64,000 nucleotides of DNA from Brevibacterium yomogidense (GTDB lineage: Bacteria; Actinomycetota; Actinomycetes; Actinomycetales; Brevibacteriaceae): contig NZ_JABASY010000001.1 in NCBI RefSeq assembly GCF_016107685.1, positions 276,187 through 340,186 of the forward strand, written 5' to 3'. Below the pieces are notes generated by a model, which saw only the letters and a program-made list of their open reading frames with translations, was not told the origin of the DNA and made no database searches. The position numbers and the translations under genes were made by a program. Below are positions 8,690-17,331 of the stretch, in pieces. Each line of letters begins with the position of its first letter. The stretch's first letter is position 1.

Positions 8690-8726
8690 TGAACGCGGGC
8701 GGGATCCCGTTCAGCGCTCTTGTCGC
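8677..8726. promoter_or_regulatory. Imperfect 19-bp palindrome over the tetR promoter: candidate operator
   Basis: Arms 8677-8695 (GCGACAAGAGCACTGAACG) and 8708-8726 pair at 18 of 19 positions around a 12-nt centre. The right arm contains the -35 box of the promoter at 8720-8748. A further CGTTCAGC half-site occurs at 8771-8778. This suits autoregulation of the tetR-ABC operon by its TetR protein. Confidence 0.5.
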
Positions 8727-8748
8727 GCACCCTGGAGCGCCCTACCGT
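8720..8748 (+). promoter_or_regulatory. Promoter TTGTCG-N17-TACCGT for tetR-ABC operon
   Basis: -35 TTGTCG (8720-8725) and -10 TACCGT (8743-8748) with the ideal 17-bp spacer. The predicted start near 8755 excludes the upstream ATG at 8750 as the tetR start and leaves an 88-nt leader to the GTG at 8843. Confidence 0.55.
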
Positions 8749-8842
8749 TATGACCACCTGGCTTAATGCACGTTCAGCAGCGTCGCTGGAGCAGTCAGCT
8801 GCACCGCCTGAGCGCGCGGCCACGACCAGGGGAGGTGACAGC

Positions 8843-9556
8843 GTGACCTACGAGTACCGCGGGCAAGACCGGGACGTGACGGGCACGGAGCCCGGGGGTG
8901 CCGAAAGGATCCGCACCGCCGCGATCGATCTCTACGGGCGGCACGGGTTCGACCATGTGACCCTCAAGGACATCGCCGCAGCGGCGGGCGTCTCCGCGCC
9001 GCTCGTCATACACCACTTCGGGTCCTCCGCAGGACTGCGGGAAGCATGCGACGAACACGTGGCGGAGTCGGTGAACCGGTCGAAGACGGCGTCCGTCCAG
9101 CGGGGGCACCTGCCGCGCAACTACGTGCTGGAGCTCATGCACTCGCAGAAGCACCTGCTGCTGTACCTCTTCCGCGCCTTCGCCGCCGGCGGTGAGGAAA
9201 CGGACCGCCTCTTCGATCAGCTCGTCGACGACTCGCTCGTCTACACCGCGGCCGGCGAGGAGCTGGGCCTCGTGCACCCGTCGTCGCACCCGCACCGCCG
9301 TGCGGTCGTCATGCTCGTCCAGTCGTTCGGCGCTCTGCTGCTGCACCGGCAGATCAAGCGGCACTTGGGTGTCGATCCAGTCGACGGGCCGCCGGAGGAC
9401 CTCGCTCCCTATATGGCGGCGCTCGTGGAGCTGTACACCCAGCCGCTCCTCAACGCTGATGTCTACCGGAACCTCATGGATATGAACGTCTCCTCAGCCG
9501 CACACACCGAGGCGACGCGCCCTTCGCCACAGCGCACGGAAGGACCACCCTCATGA
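8843..9556 (+). CDS. TetR family transcriptional regulator
   Basis: 237 aa. The N-terminal helix-turn-helix is clear: AERIRTAAIDLYGRHGFDHV, then TLKDIAAAAGVSAPLVIHHF at about residues 17-60; the rest is the variable ligand-binding helical domain. The GTG start has a strong GGAGG seven bases upstream (8831-8835); longer in-frame starts would lie before the predicted transcription start. The stop overlaps the ABC ATPase start by 4 nt (ATGA). It probably represses its own operon, which encodes a drug-type exporter, and is released by the exported compound. Confidence 0.88.
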   Translation: MTYEYRGQDRDVTGTEPGGAERIRTAAIDLYGRHGFDHVTLKDIAAAAGVSAPLVIHHFGSSAGLREACDEHVAESVNRSKTASVQRGHLPRNYVLELMHSQKHLLLYLFRAFAAGGEETDRLFDQLVDDSLVYTAAGEELGLVHPSSHPHRRAVVMLVQSFGALLLHRQIKRHLGVDPVDGPPEDLAPYMAALVELYTQPLLNADVYRNLMDMNVSSAAHTEATRPSPQRTEGPPS

Positions 9557-10491
9557 CCACGACGCACCCGTCCCTGTCGCGGCCCACCGCCACGCACCCG
9601 GTGATCAGCGCTCGGGCACTCACGAAGACCTTCGGCACCGTCCGGGCACTGGACGGACTCGACCTCACGATCGGGCACGGGGAGGTCCACGGCTTCCTGG
9701 GGCCCAACGGTGCGGGGAAGTCCACCACCATCCGTGTGCTGCTGGGGCTCCTGCGCCCCGATTCCGGCACCGTCCAGATGTTCCGGCGCGACCCGTGGAA
9801 GGACGCCGTCGAACTGCACCGCCGGTTGGCCTACGTCCCCGGTGACGTCGAGATCTGGCCGCACCTGACCGGCGGCGAGGTCATCGACATGTTCCTCCGG
9901 TTGCGGGGAAACTACAGCGCCCGTCGCCGCAACGCCCTCATCGACCGGTTCGAACTGGACCCGCGGAAGAAGGCCCGCACGTACTCGAAGGGGAACCGGC
10001 AGAAAGTCGCCCTCATCGCAGCACTCGCCGCGGACGTCGACCTGCTGCTCCTCGACGAGCCCACCGCCGGGCTCGATCCCCTCATGGAGGCCGTGTTCCA
10101 GGAGGTCATCCGGGAGAAGAAGGAGGACGGGACGTCAGTCCTCCTGTCCAGTCACATCCTGTCGCAGGTCGAGGCGCTGTCCGACCGGGTGTCGATCATC
10201 CGGGCCGGCAGGATCGTCGAATCCGGGTCGCTGACGGACCTGAGGCACATGACCCGGACGACTGTCGAGGTCGAAACCGCGCAGCCTGCCGACGCCATCG
10301 CGCAGCTGGACGGCGTCCACAGCTTCCGGACGGAGGCGGGCCGCACGGTCTTCGACGTCGACGGCGACCGGGTCTCCCAGGTCATGAGCGCGCTCGCACC
10401 GCTGGGAGTGCGCTCACTCATCGCTCACCCGCCCACGCTCGAGCAGCTGCTCATGCGCCACTACGGCGACGCGCCCGCCGCCCGGCACTGA
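9553..10491 (+). CDS. ABC transporter ATP-binding protein (DrrA-type export)
   Basis: 312 aa. ABC ATPase with Walker A GPNGAGKST (about residue 52), signature region YSKGNRQKVALIAAL and Walker B LLLLDEPTAGLDP. The variant signature and the C-terminal extension after the ATPase core (IVESGSLTDLRHM, then a small regulatory-type domain) are usual in DrrA-like ATPases of antibiotic and polyketide exporters. Pairs with the permease 25 bp downstream. Exported substrate is unknown. Confidence 0.9.
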   Translation: MTTTHPSLSRPTATHPVISARALTKTFGTVRALDGLDLTIGHGEVHGFLGPNGAGKSTTIRVLLGLLRPDSGTVQMFRRDPWKDAVELHRRLAYVPGDVEIWPHLTGGEVIDMFLRLRGNYSARRRNALIDRFELDPRKKARTYSKGNRQKVALIAALAADVDLLLLDEPTAGLDPLMEAVFQEVIREKKEDGTSVLLSSHILSQVEALSDRVSIIRAGRIVESGSLTDLRHMTRTTVEVETAQPADAIAQLDGVHSFRTEAGRTVFDVDGDRVSQVMSALAPLGVRSLIAHPPTLEQLLMRHYGDAPAARH

Positions 10492-10516
10492 GTGCAGAAC
10501 CGCGAGGAGCCACGCC

Positions 10517-12151
10517 ATGTCCCTCACCACACACCCTCCCCGCCGCGGCAGTCCCCTCACCGCCGCTGGCACGCTCGTGCGGTTCCTGCTGCGCGTCGAC
10601 CGCATCCGTGCGCTCGTCTGGGTGCTGGGGATCGGGGCGATGGGCTTCTACTTCGCCCACGCCGTCCAGGTGGTCGCGAGTGACGACGCCGCACTCGCGG
10701 AGCTGGCGGGCCTCTACGCGGATCCTGTCGGCCGGATGATGGTGGGTCCCGGCTTCGGAATGGACGACCCGACGTACGAACGGTTCTATGCCGCCGGATA
10801 CGCCTTCGTCCTGTACATCTTCCTCGCGCTCATGAGCGTCTTCACGATGATCCGCCACACCCGTGCGGACGAGCAGGCCGGCCGCGCGGAGCTCATGCGC
10901 GCGAACGTGGTCGGCCGTCACGCCACCCTCACCTCGGCGTTCGTCGTCACGATGCTCATGGTGCTCGCCGCCTCCGTCCTCATCGCAGGCGGCGCGCTGT
11001 CCGCAGGTTTCGCGTGGGAGGGCTCCCTCCTCATCGCGGTGACCGGGACAGCGGTCGGCTTCTTCTTCGCGGGTGCCGCGGCCGTGTCGGCGCAGCTGAG
11101 CGAATCGGCGCGTGGGGCCTCGGCGATGGCCGGCGGACTCATCGGCCTGGCCTACCTCGTCCGGATGGCCGGGGACGCGCCCGAGGTCGGGGGCACCGCC
11201 CTGTCGTGGGCCTCCCCACTGGGGTGGGCGCAGCAGACCGCTCCCTACGTCGACGACCTGTGGTGGCCCGTCCTGCTGCTGGCAGGCGGTGGGCTGGTGC
11301 TGTCCGCGCTGGGGTTCTGGCTGTCGACGAGGCGCGACGTGGGCGCCGGGATCCTGCCGGCACGGCTGGGGCGCGCCGAGGCCCGGCCGGCCCTCGGCAC
11401 CCCGCTGGGACTGGCCGCCCGGTCCCTGTGGGGGACGCTGCGCGGGTGGGGCATCGCGCTGGTGCTCGCCGCGCTCATGTTCGGCGCCTACGCGCAGACG
11501 ATGATGGACGCCGCGGATTCCCTCCCGGCGGAGATCGCGGACGTCTTCGCCGGTGAGGACATCATGCTGGGCTACCTTGCGTACATCGCCCTCTTCATGG
11601 GGGTCTTCGCCCTGGCCGCCGGGGTGAGCAGCATCCAGCAGATCCGCGGCGAGGAGGCGCACCACCGCGCCGAATACGGCCTGTCCGCCCCGATGAGCCG
11701 CACCACCTGGCTGGGTGCGCACCTCACCGTCGTCGTGGTGGGGGTCCTCGTCATCCTCGCCGGCGTCGGGGCGGCGATGGGTCTGGGTGCCGCAATGGTC
11801 CTCGAGAACGACGGCGGCGCCTACGTGGGCGACCTGTTCCTGGCGGCGTTCCTGCAGGCCCCGGCCGTACTCTGTGTCGTCGGGGTCGTCACGGCGCTGT
11901 TCGGCTGGCTGCCCCGGGCCGCCGCACCCGTCGGGTGGGTGATCGTGGGCTTCACCGGGCTCATGAGCACGTTCGGCGGGCTGCTGGACCCGCCGGAGTT
12001 CGTGCTGGACCTCGATCCCTTCCACCACCTCGCGGATTTCCCCGTCGAACCGATCGCGTGGGAGCCCATTGCGTGGCTCACCGCGATCGGGGCCGCGGGC
12101 ATCGTGGTCGGGCTGCTGGGCTGGCAGCGCCGCGAAATCGGCCGGATCTGA
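10517..12151 (+). CDS. ABC exporter permease, tetronasin/polyketide-antibiotic type
   Basis: 544 aa membrane protein with about 12 hydrophobic segments in two homologous halves (first half begins LLRVDRIRALVWVLGIGAMG; the second restarts near residue 300). This fused-permease layout with a DrrA-like ATPase and a TetR regulator matches actinobacterial exporters annotated as polyketide antibiotic transporters. Ribosome binding site GAGGAGCC precedes the ATG by a few bases. Last gene of the tetR operon; a hexamer-repeat tract follows the stop. Confidence 0.85.
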   Translation: MSLTTHPPRRGSPLTAAGTLVRFLLRVDRIRALVWVLGIGAMGFYFAHAVQVVASDDAALAELAGLYADPVGRMMVGPGFGMDDPTYERFYAAGYAFVLYIFLALMSVFTMIRHTRADEQAGRAELMRANVVGRHATLTSAFVVTMLMVLAASVLIAGGALSAGFAWEGSLLIAVTGTAVGFFFAGAAAVSAQLSESARGASAMAGGLIGLAYLVRMAGDAPEVGGTALSWASPLGWAQQTAPYVDDLWWPVLLLAGGGLVLSALGFWLSTRRDVGAGILPARLGRAEARPALGTPLGLAARSLWGTLRGWGIALVLAALMFGAYAQTMMDAADSLPAEIADVFAGEDIMLGYLAYIALFMGVFALAAGVSSIQQIRGEEAHHRAEYGLSAPMSRTTWLGAHLTVVVVGVLVILAGVGAAMGLGAAMVLENDGGAYVGDLFLAAFLQAPAVLCVVGVVTALFGWLPRAAAPVGWVIVGFTGLMSTFGGLLDPPEFVLDLDPFHHLADFPVEPIAWEPIAWLTAIGAAGIVVGLLGWQRREIGRI

Positions 12152-12173
12152 GGCTCCCCGCCGCCGAGGCCCC

Positions 12174-12233
12174 GGTTCCGGTTCCGGTTCCGGTTCCGGT
12201 CGCAGTTCCGGTCGCAGTTCCGGTTCCAGTTCC
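12174..12233. repeat. Hexamer tandem repeat (GGTTCC and variants, 10 units)
   Basis: Sixty bases are built from GGTTCC units: four perfect copies, two copies of the dodecamer GGTCGCAGTTCC, then GGTTCC and AGTTCC. It fills the space between the convergent permease and oxidoreductase genes, is non-coding by position, and is likely prone to length change. Confidence 0.85.
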
Positions 12234-12286
12234 GGGACCTGTCCCCGGAACGACCGGGGCGCCCAGGTGTCAGACCGCCAGGACCG

Positions 12287-13267
12287 TCAGCGGTCGTCGG
12301 CTGCGATCGTGAGGACGAGCTTCCCGGTGGTGCGGTTGGTCTCGCCGGCTTCGTGGGCGCGGGCCGCCTCGGTCAGCGGGAAGGTCTGTGCGATCGTCGC
12401 ACGCAGCTTCCCCTCCTCGACGAGTGAGGCGATCGCCTGCATCCCGGCGTGGTCGGCCTCGACGAGCATGCACTGCGCGCGCACGCCCAGTTCCGCCGCC
12501 TTCTCCTGCAGGCCCTCCGCGGGGACGGGCACCGTCGAGACCATGATCCCGCCGGGCCGCAGCGTCTCCAGGGAACGCAGCTGGTTATCGCCGCCGATCG
12601 TGTCCAGCACGACGTCCATGTCCTTCGCGGCCTCCACGAAATCGGTCTCGCGGTAGTCGATCGTCTCGTCCGCACCCAGCTCCCGGAGGAAGTCGTGCTT
12701 GGGGGCGCTGGCGGTGCCGATGACGTACGCACCGCGCGCCTTCGCGATCTGGACGGCGGCGTGACCGACCCCGCCGGCCGCCGCGTGGATGAGGACCCGG
12801 TCGCCCTCCCCCAGCCCCGACGCGTCGACCAGGCACTGCCACGCGGTGAGCGAGACCAGCGGGATCGCCCCCGCCTGCACGTGATCGATCGCGTCCGGCT
12901 TCGGGACGAACGCCCGGGCACGCCCGACGACGTATTCCGCGTGGGATCCTGCCCCGTACGGGTACGGCAGCATGCCGAACACCTCGTCGCCGGGCGCGAA
13001 GAGGGTGACGCCCAGGCCGACCTCCTCGACGACGCCGGACAAGTCCCAGCCCAGCGTGTAGGGAGGGTCGTCCAGGAACCTGCGGCCGCTGCGGTGCTTC
13101 CAGTCCGTCGGATTCACACCTGCCGCGTGGACGCGGACGAGGATCTCGCTGATGCCGGGCTTGGGGCGCGGCACCTCCACCTCGTGGAGGACGTCGGGAC
13201 CGCCGAACTCCTCCTGCCGCATAGCCTTCATCGTCGGCTGATCCTTCTGACGTGCGTCTTCGGACAT
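12287..13267 (-). CDS. NADPH:quinone oxidoreductase-like MDR family protein
   Basis: 326 aa medium-chain dehydrogenase/reductase without zinc ligands. Features: MRQEEFGGPDVLHEVEVPRP near the start, the substrate-side motif HAAGVNPTDWKHRSGR, and a nucleotide-binding motif in VLIHAAAGGVGHAAVQIAK. This is the quinone oxidoreductase/zeta-crystallin branch, reducing quinones or enones with NADPH. The first ATG is used, preceded by GAGGGGG; an internal ATG 12 codons later is possible. No functional link to neighbours is evident. Confidence 0.85.
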   Translation of the reverse strand: MSEDARQKDQPTMKAMRQEEFGGPDVLHEVEVPRPKPGISEILVRVHAAGVNPTDWKHRSGRRFLDDPPYTLGWDLSGVVEEVGLGVTLFAPGDEVFGMLPYPYGAGSHAEYVVGRARAFVPKPDAIDHVQAGAIPLVSLTAWQCLVDASGLGEGDRVLIHAAAGGVGHAAVQIAKARGAYVIGTASAPKHDFLRELGADETIDYRETDFVEAAKDMDVVLDTIGGDNQLRSLETLRPGGIMVSTVPVPAEGLQEKAAELGVRAQCMLVEADHAGMQAIASLVEEGKLRATIAQTFPLTEAARAHEAGETNRTTGKLVLTIAADDR

Positions 13268-13465
13268 GTGTGCCCCCTCGTGTTCTGACTCGTCGAGTTC
13301 CTACTGATCCGTGCAACCGGGCCGTAGCCCGTGCACTCTCTTCTACGGAGAAGGCTACGCGGCATCAACACGGGTGTCCCAGGGGACGGGCGAATCCAGC
13401 GGTTGCCTGAGAGGGCCCGGGTCGCTGATCCGGGCACTCGTGCACGTTCACAGGAAGGAACAGCG

Positions 13466-13525
13466 GTGAGCCTTCGAAGTGCCATGCTCGCGCTTCTTCG
13501 GATCGGACCGATGTCCGGCGCGTGA
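13466..13525 (+). pseudogene. Truncated PadR family regulator (first 19 residues only)
   Basis: A GTG preceded by GGAAGGA opens the frame VSLRSAMLALLRIGPMSGA and stops. The first 18 residues match the N-terminal helix of PadR regulators (S-L-R-x-A-L-L-A-L-L-x-x-G-P-x-S-G-Y-D-L). Where Tyr-Asp-Leu should follow there is Ala-stop, and the winged-helix remainder is missing because the convergent exporter gene ends only 11 bp later. PadR genes are commonly neighbours of MacB-type exporters, so this looks like a deleted regulator of the adjacent transporter. A free leader peptide is the alternative. Confidence 0.6.
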
Positions 13526-13536
13526 AGACCTGACCC

Positions 13537-14889
13537 TCACGCGGGTTCGGCCAATGTCACCCTCCGCACGGTGGGGCGGGTGAGCTGGAGGCCGCCACGC
13601 AGCACCAGCATTCCGATGCCGACCGTCGACAGCATGACGAGGAAAGTCACCGGTGACATGACCAGTGCGAACCCTGCCAGCGGGAGGACGAGCAGCAGCC
13701 CCAGGCCCGCGGACAGGGCGGACACCCACACGACCGGCATCATGGTGGCCCGCACGGTCATCGCAGCCACCGTGGATTCGTCCATGCCCGCCGCGTGCAG
13801 CTCGCGATACGTGTCCGCGCGGTCGTGCACCTGCGCCGTCTGGTTCACGACGGCGGACACGGTGATGAACAGCAGCGCGATGCCCAGAGTGAGCAGGATG
13901 CCCGTCCGCATGTCGCCGGCCAGGAACGTCTCCGGCCCGCTCATCCCGTCCATGTCGTCGATCCGCACGAGCATCGACACACCTGTGCCGGTCACGACCG
14001 CGATGAACGACGTCATCGCCAGCCCGGACACCTGCCGCCAGTACTGCTTGGGGGCGTCCGACACCAGCCGTGCGGCGATGAGCCTGTCCGCGGTCCTCGC
14101 CCGCTGCCCGCCCCAGTGCGCGACGAGCCTGACGAACAGCACGCCCAGCAGGTCGACGACGACGAGTGCGGTGACGAGGGCGAGCAGCAGGCAGACGACG
14201 ACCATCGCGAGCCCCTGCGACGACTGCAGCAGGTTCACCAGCGCGTACGCGACACCCAGCCCCACGACGCCTGCGATCAGCCGCACCCACGGGAACCTGC
14301 GCTCGAGCGACCGTGTGCGGACTCCCAGCGGCGACACGACCAGCCGTCGCAGGCCCACCACCGCCGAGGCCGCACTCACCACCACGAGCACGCCCACCGC
14401 CGCGAGCAGTGCCCACCACGGGAGGATCATCTGCGTGTAGCCGAGCCCTTCCCCCTGGAACGGGATCATGCTGACGGGCAGCAGGAGCACGAAGTAGCCC
14501 ACGACGCCTGCAAGCGCACCGACGACCGCGACGGTCACGGGACGTGAGACCGCGAGCACCGTGATCGTCCGCGGTGAGGCCCCCAGGAGGGACAGCCCGG
14601 ACAGGCGGTCGGTCTCGCTGCGGGCGGCGAGGTTGGCGGCGGCCTGTCCCAGCGTCATCGCCGGGACGAGGAGCAGTGCGGTCGCGATCCCGGCGAGCAC
14701 CTTGTAGGTCGCGAGGATCCCCGATTCGTCGGCGGCCGTGTCCCATTGGAGGAACGCCCACAGGCCTCCGGCCACCGTGAGGAACAGCGCGGAGCACGCG
14801 GCGAAGGCGACGGCCATGAGGATGCCCTGCGCGGACAGCACGGTGCGGGCACGGATGAACAGGGGCAGCAGACGGAGTGCCTCCCTCAT
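13537..14889 (-). CDS. FtsX/MacB-type ABC transporter permease
   Basis: 450 aa with about 8-10 membrane segments, including the FtsX-type block near residues 90-210 and a second block near residues 310-440. The ATG overlaps the stop of the ATPase gene by 4 nt (ATGA). With that ATPase it forms a MacB/LolCDE-like mechanotransmission exporter for a peptide, antibiotic or lipid; the substrate is unknown. The regulator expected nearby (PadR) survives only as a stub at 13466. Confidence 0.82.
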   Translation of the reverse strand: MREALRLLPLFIRARTVLSAQGILMAVAFAACSALFLTVAGGLWAFLQWDTAADESGILATYKVLAGIATALLLVPAMTLGQAAANLAARSETDRLSGLSLLGASPRTITVLAVSRPVTVAVVGALAGVVGYFVLLLPVSMIPFQGEGLGYTQMILPWWALLAAVGVLVVVSAASAVVGLRRLVVSPLGVRTRSLERRFPWVRLIAGVVGLGVAYALVNLLQSSQGLAMVVVCLLLALVTALVVVDLLGVLFVRLVAHWGGQRARTADRLIAARLVSDAPKQYWRQVSGLAMTSFIAVVTGTGVSMLVRIDDMDGMSGPETFLAGDMRTGILLTLGIALLFITVSAVVNQTAQVHDRADTYRELHAAGMDESTVAAMTVRATMMPVVWVSALSAGLGLLLVLPLAGFALVMSPVTFLVMLSTVGIGMLVLRGGLQLTRPTVRRVTLAEPA

Positions 14890-15749
14890 CGGGCACCCCC
14901 TGCAGCGGCGCCCGGTGCAGCTGTTCCCGGTGTGGAACCGCCGACGGTGGCACCCGGCGCGACACCGCGCGTGCTCCCACCTGCGGTGTCGGCCACGATC
15001 AGGCCATCGGACAGGCGGACCGTGCGCGCACAGGTGGCGGCCACGTTCTCGTCGTGGGTGACCATGACGAGGGTGCGGCCGCGTCCCACGGTCGTATCGA
15101 GGAGGATCCGCAGGACCTCTGCGGAGGTGCGGGAGTCGAGGGCGCCGGTGGGTTCGTCGGCGAAGACGACCTCGGGTTCGGTGATCTGGGCGCGTGCCAC
15201 GGCGACGCGCTGCGCCTGGCCGCCGGACAGCTGGCCGATCCGCTTGTGGGCGTGCTCCGCGAGTCCCAGGCTCGCCAGCCATTCCCGCGCCCTGCCGGTC
15301 GCCTGCGCCCGATTGGCTCCTGCGAGCATCGCGGCGACGGCGACGTTCTCCTCCGCGCTGAGCTCCGGCAGCAGGAGGCCCTGCTGGAAGACGAAGCCGA
15401 ACCGCTCCCGGCGCAGGCGCGTGCGCTGGTCCGGGCTCAGGGAGGTGACGACGGCCTCGGCGGTGGTGCCCGGCTGCAGGGAGACTGTCCCCGCGTCGGG
15501 CAGGATCATGCCGGCGAGCACGTGCAGCAGAGTCGTCTTGCCGGACCCGGACGGGCCCATGATCGCGAGCGACTGCCCGCGGGGCACCGCGAGGTCGACC
15601 CCGGCGAGCGCGCGGGTGGGCCCGTACTCCTTGACGAGGCCGCGAGCGGCGAGCGCGGGCATCCCCGAGGCCGGGTCATGTCCGCCTGCGGGCGGCGGTG
15701 CCGTGGGGGTCGGAGGAAGGTCTGCGGGGAGGTGAGAGGCGTCGGTCAT
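14886..15749 (-). CDS. ABC transporter ATP-binding protein (MacB/LolD type)
   Basis: 287 aa. Walker A GPSGSGKTTLLH near residue 65, Q-loop FVFQQGLLLPELS, signature LSGGQAQRVAVARA, Walker B VVFADEPTGALD and H-loop VTHDENVAA. All match the LolD/MacB/FtsE class. N- and C-terminal tails are Pro/Ala/Gly-rich, and the C-terminal tail (about 30 residues) is unusual. First gene of the two-gene exporter operon. Confidence 0.9.
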   Translation of the reverse strand: MTDASHLPADLPPTPTAPPPAGGHDPASGMPALAARGLVKEYGPTRALAGVDLAVPRGQSLAIMGPSGSGKTTLLHVLAGMILPDAGTVSLQPGTTAEAVVTSLSPDQRTRLRRERFGFVFQQGLLLPELSAEENVAVAAMLAGANRAQATGRAREWLASLGLAEHAHKRIGQLSGGQAQRVAVARAQITEPEVVFADEPTGALDSRTSAEVLRILLDTTVGRGRTLVMVTHDENVAATCARTVRLSDGLIVADTAGGSTRGVAPGATVGGSTPGTAAPGAAAGGAR

Positions 15750-15768
15750 GACCCCATCCTCCGACGGC

Positions 15769-15799
15769 GGAGGCCGTCACCGCACGGGTGACGGCCTCC
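15769..15799. terminator. Hairpin terminator after the tctA-like gene
   Basis: 13-bp perfect stem, GGAGGCCGTCACC (15769-15781) against 15787-15799, loop of 5. It lies downstream of the leftward tctA-like gene (stop at 15856) and just before the exporter ATPase start. No long U-tract, as is common in high-GC actinobacteria. Confidence 0.65.
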
Positions 15800-15855
15800 G
15801 GACCGGGTGGGGAAATCCTCAGGTGACGCGGTGATCCGCTCACGTGGTCAGGGGG

Positions 15856-17331
15856 TCATCCTCCGAACGCGGCGAGGATGCCGGGGACGGACAGGACGGC
15901 GACGTAGTAGCCCATGAAGAGGACTCCCGCGTGCACCTTCACCGTGCGGATGAGCATGCCGCCCACCAGTCCCACGGCGGTGACGACCATGAGTCCCAGC
16001 AGGCCGCCCTCCCACAGGCTCACGACCACGACGAGTCCCACGAACGCGGCGATGATCGCTTCGTGGCTCACCTTCGTGACGACGAACTTCGCCGCCGCGT
16101 GCGCGTACCGCATGGCGAACGGGTAGGCGATCGCCGTCGCGCACACCGCACCCAGGAGGGCGAAGATGAAGAAGTCGAACGTCGTGAGATGGTTCGAGAT
16201 GTTGTTGACGATCCCGGCATCCGGGTTGGTCTCGAACACCGGCGGCGCGTTGAACAGCGGAGCCGCAGGTCCCGCGGCAACCGGGCTGAGCGGCAGGCCG
16301 AACGCGATGAGCGGGATGAGGGTCTCTGCGATGTACGTCGACTCCGTCGTGCCGTTCTTCGCGGTGATGACGCTGGTGACCCGCTGGTAGCCCTGCTTGA
16401 TGCGGGCACCGACGATCTCACCCATGAGCACCGTGACGGCGACGGGTGAGAAGACGAAGGTCGCGCTGGAGACGACGGAGGTCGCGGCGGTCGCCGTCAC
16501 CTGCGTCTTATCGAGCACCTTGAACGGGTTGGGGAAGGTGCGTCCCGCCTGCTTCGCGCCACCGGCAGACGCGCCGCCAGCTGACCCGATACCCGCCGAA
16601 CCGCCGGCAGCCGCAGCACTCCGGGAGCCTCCCGCCGCGGGGCGGACGTCCGGTGCGAGGAACACGTGGGAGGGCCCCTTGCGGCGCATCTCCTTGCGGT
16701 TCTGCGGCACGAGCACGGTGACGAGGTCGTAGATCATGGGGCCGATCGCGACGCCCAGGAAGTAGCTGATCGACAGGGAGACCTCGAAGCTGCCGGTCCA
16801 CGCCTGGAGGCCCAGGATGAATGCGACGAAGGGCACGAGCGCGACGACGCCGCCCAGTTTCGCCGGCGACGAATAGGCGATGCCGGCGGCGGCGATGAGG
16901 AAGATCCAGGGTGCGAACGAGGTGATGAGGTCACCGAACGGCGACAGGATCCACGCGAAGAGCACCGCGCACGGGATCGCGATGAACGCGGAGATGACGG
17001 CACCGGAGATCGCCTTGCGCAGCGCCAGGTGGGGAAGCCCCAGCGCTCTCATCTTCGCGGCGTCCTCGAGGATGGGGACGGCCAAGGTGTCGCCGGGTAT
17101 GCCCAGCAGCATGGTCGGCACCGCGTGCGTCATGTGCTTGGAGATCGCCGCGGCCATGAAGAACGTGAAGACGCCCGCCGGCGGCACCCCGATGAGGATG
17201 ACGACGAGCGTGAGGGGGGCGATCGTCGCTGTCTCGTCCGTGCCGGACACGACGCCGATGAGCGTGAAGACGATCGCGCCGATGAGGCCCATGAGGACCG
17301 CGATCGGCAGATCCTGGAGGAGCAGTTCCAT
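15856..17331 (-). CDS. TctA-family tripartite tricarboxylate transporter large permease
   Basis: 491 aa, about 11-12 membrane segments. Family motifs are the conserved substrate-site-like stretch GIPGDTLAVPILEDAAKM (around residues 76-93) and AFGLPLSPVAAGPAAPLF in the second half. A Gly/Ala/Ser-rich cytoplasmic linker (residues about 215-260) separates the halves and is longer than usual. TctA proteins normally work with TctB and a periplasmic TctC; no TctC is present here. The ATG overlaps the stop of the small membrane protein by 1 nt. Inferred substrate: mevalonate or a 3-hydroxy-3-methylglutaryl-type acid, from the operon. Confidence 0.85.
   Translation of the reverse strand: MELLLQDLPIAVLMGLIGAIVFTLIGVVSGTDETATIAPLTLVVILIGVPPAGVFTFFMAAAISKHMTHAVPTMLLGIPGDTLAVPILEDAAKMRALGLPHLALRKAISGAVISAFIAIPCAVLFAWILSPFGDLITSFAPWIFLIAAAGIAYSSPAKLGGVVALVPFVAFILGLQAWTGSFEVSLSISYFLGVAIGPMIYDLVTVLVPQNRKEMRRKGPSHVFLAPDVRPAAGGSRSAAAAGGSAGIGSAGGASAGGAKQAGRTFPNPFKVLDKTQVTATAATSVVSSATFVFSPVAVTVLMGEIVGARIKQGYQRVTSVITAKNGTTESTYIAETLIPLIAFGLPLSPVAAGPAAPLFNAPPVFETNPDAGIVNNISNHLTTFDFFIFALLGAVCATAIAYPFAMRYAHAAAKFVVTKVSHEAIIAAFVGLVVVVSLWEGGLLGLMVVTAVGLVGGMLIRTVKVHAGVLFMGYYVAVLSVPGILAAFGG

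Noticed and set aside
8750..8842. Upstream ATG start for the TetR protein
   Set aside because: It lies between the -10 box and the predicted transcription start, and the extra residues look non-coding; the GTG at 8843 has a strong GGAGG.
13331..13465. Riboswitch-like leader (stable hairpins GTCCC-AG-GGGAC and GCCCGG...CCGGGC) before the padR stub
   Set aside because: Compared by eye with TPP, glycine, SAM-I, SAM-IV, ydaO/c-di-AMP, cobalamin, ZTP, FMN and fluoride consensus motifs; none of the required conserved cores is present.
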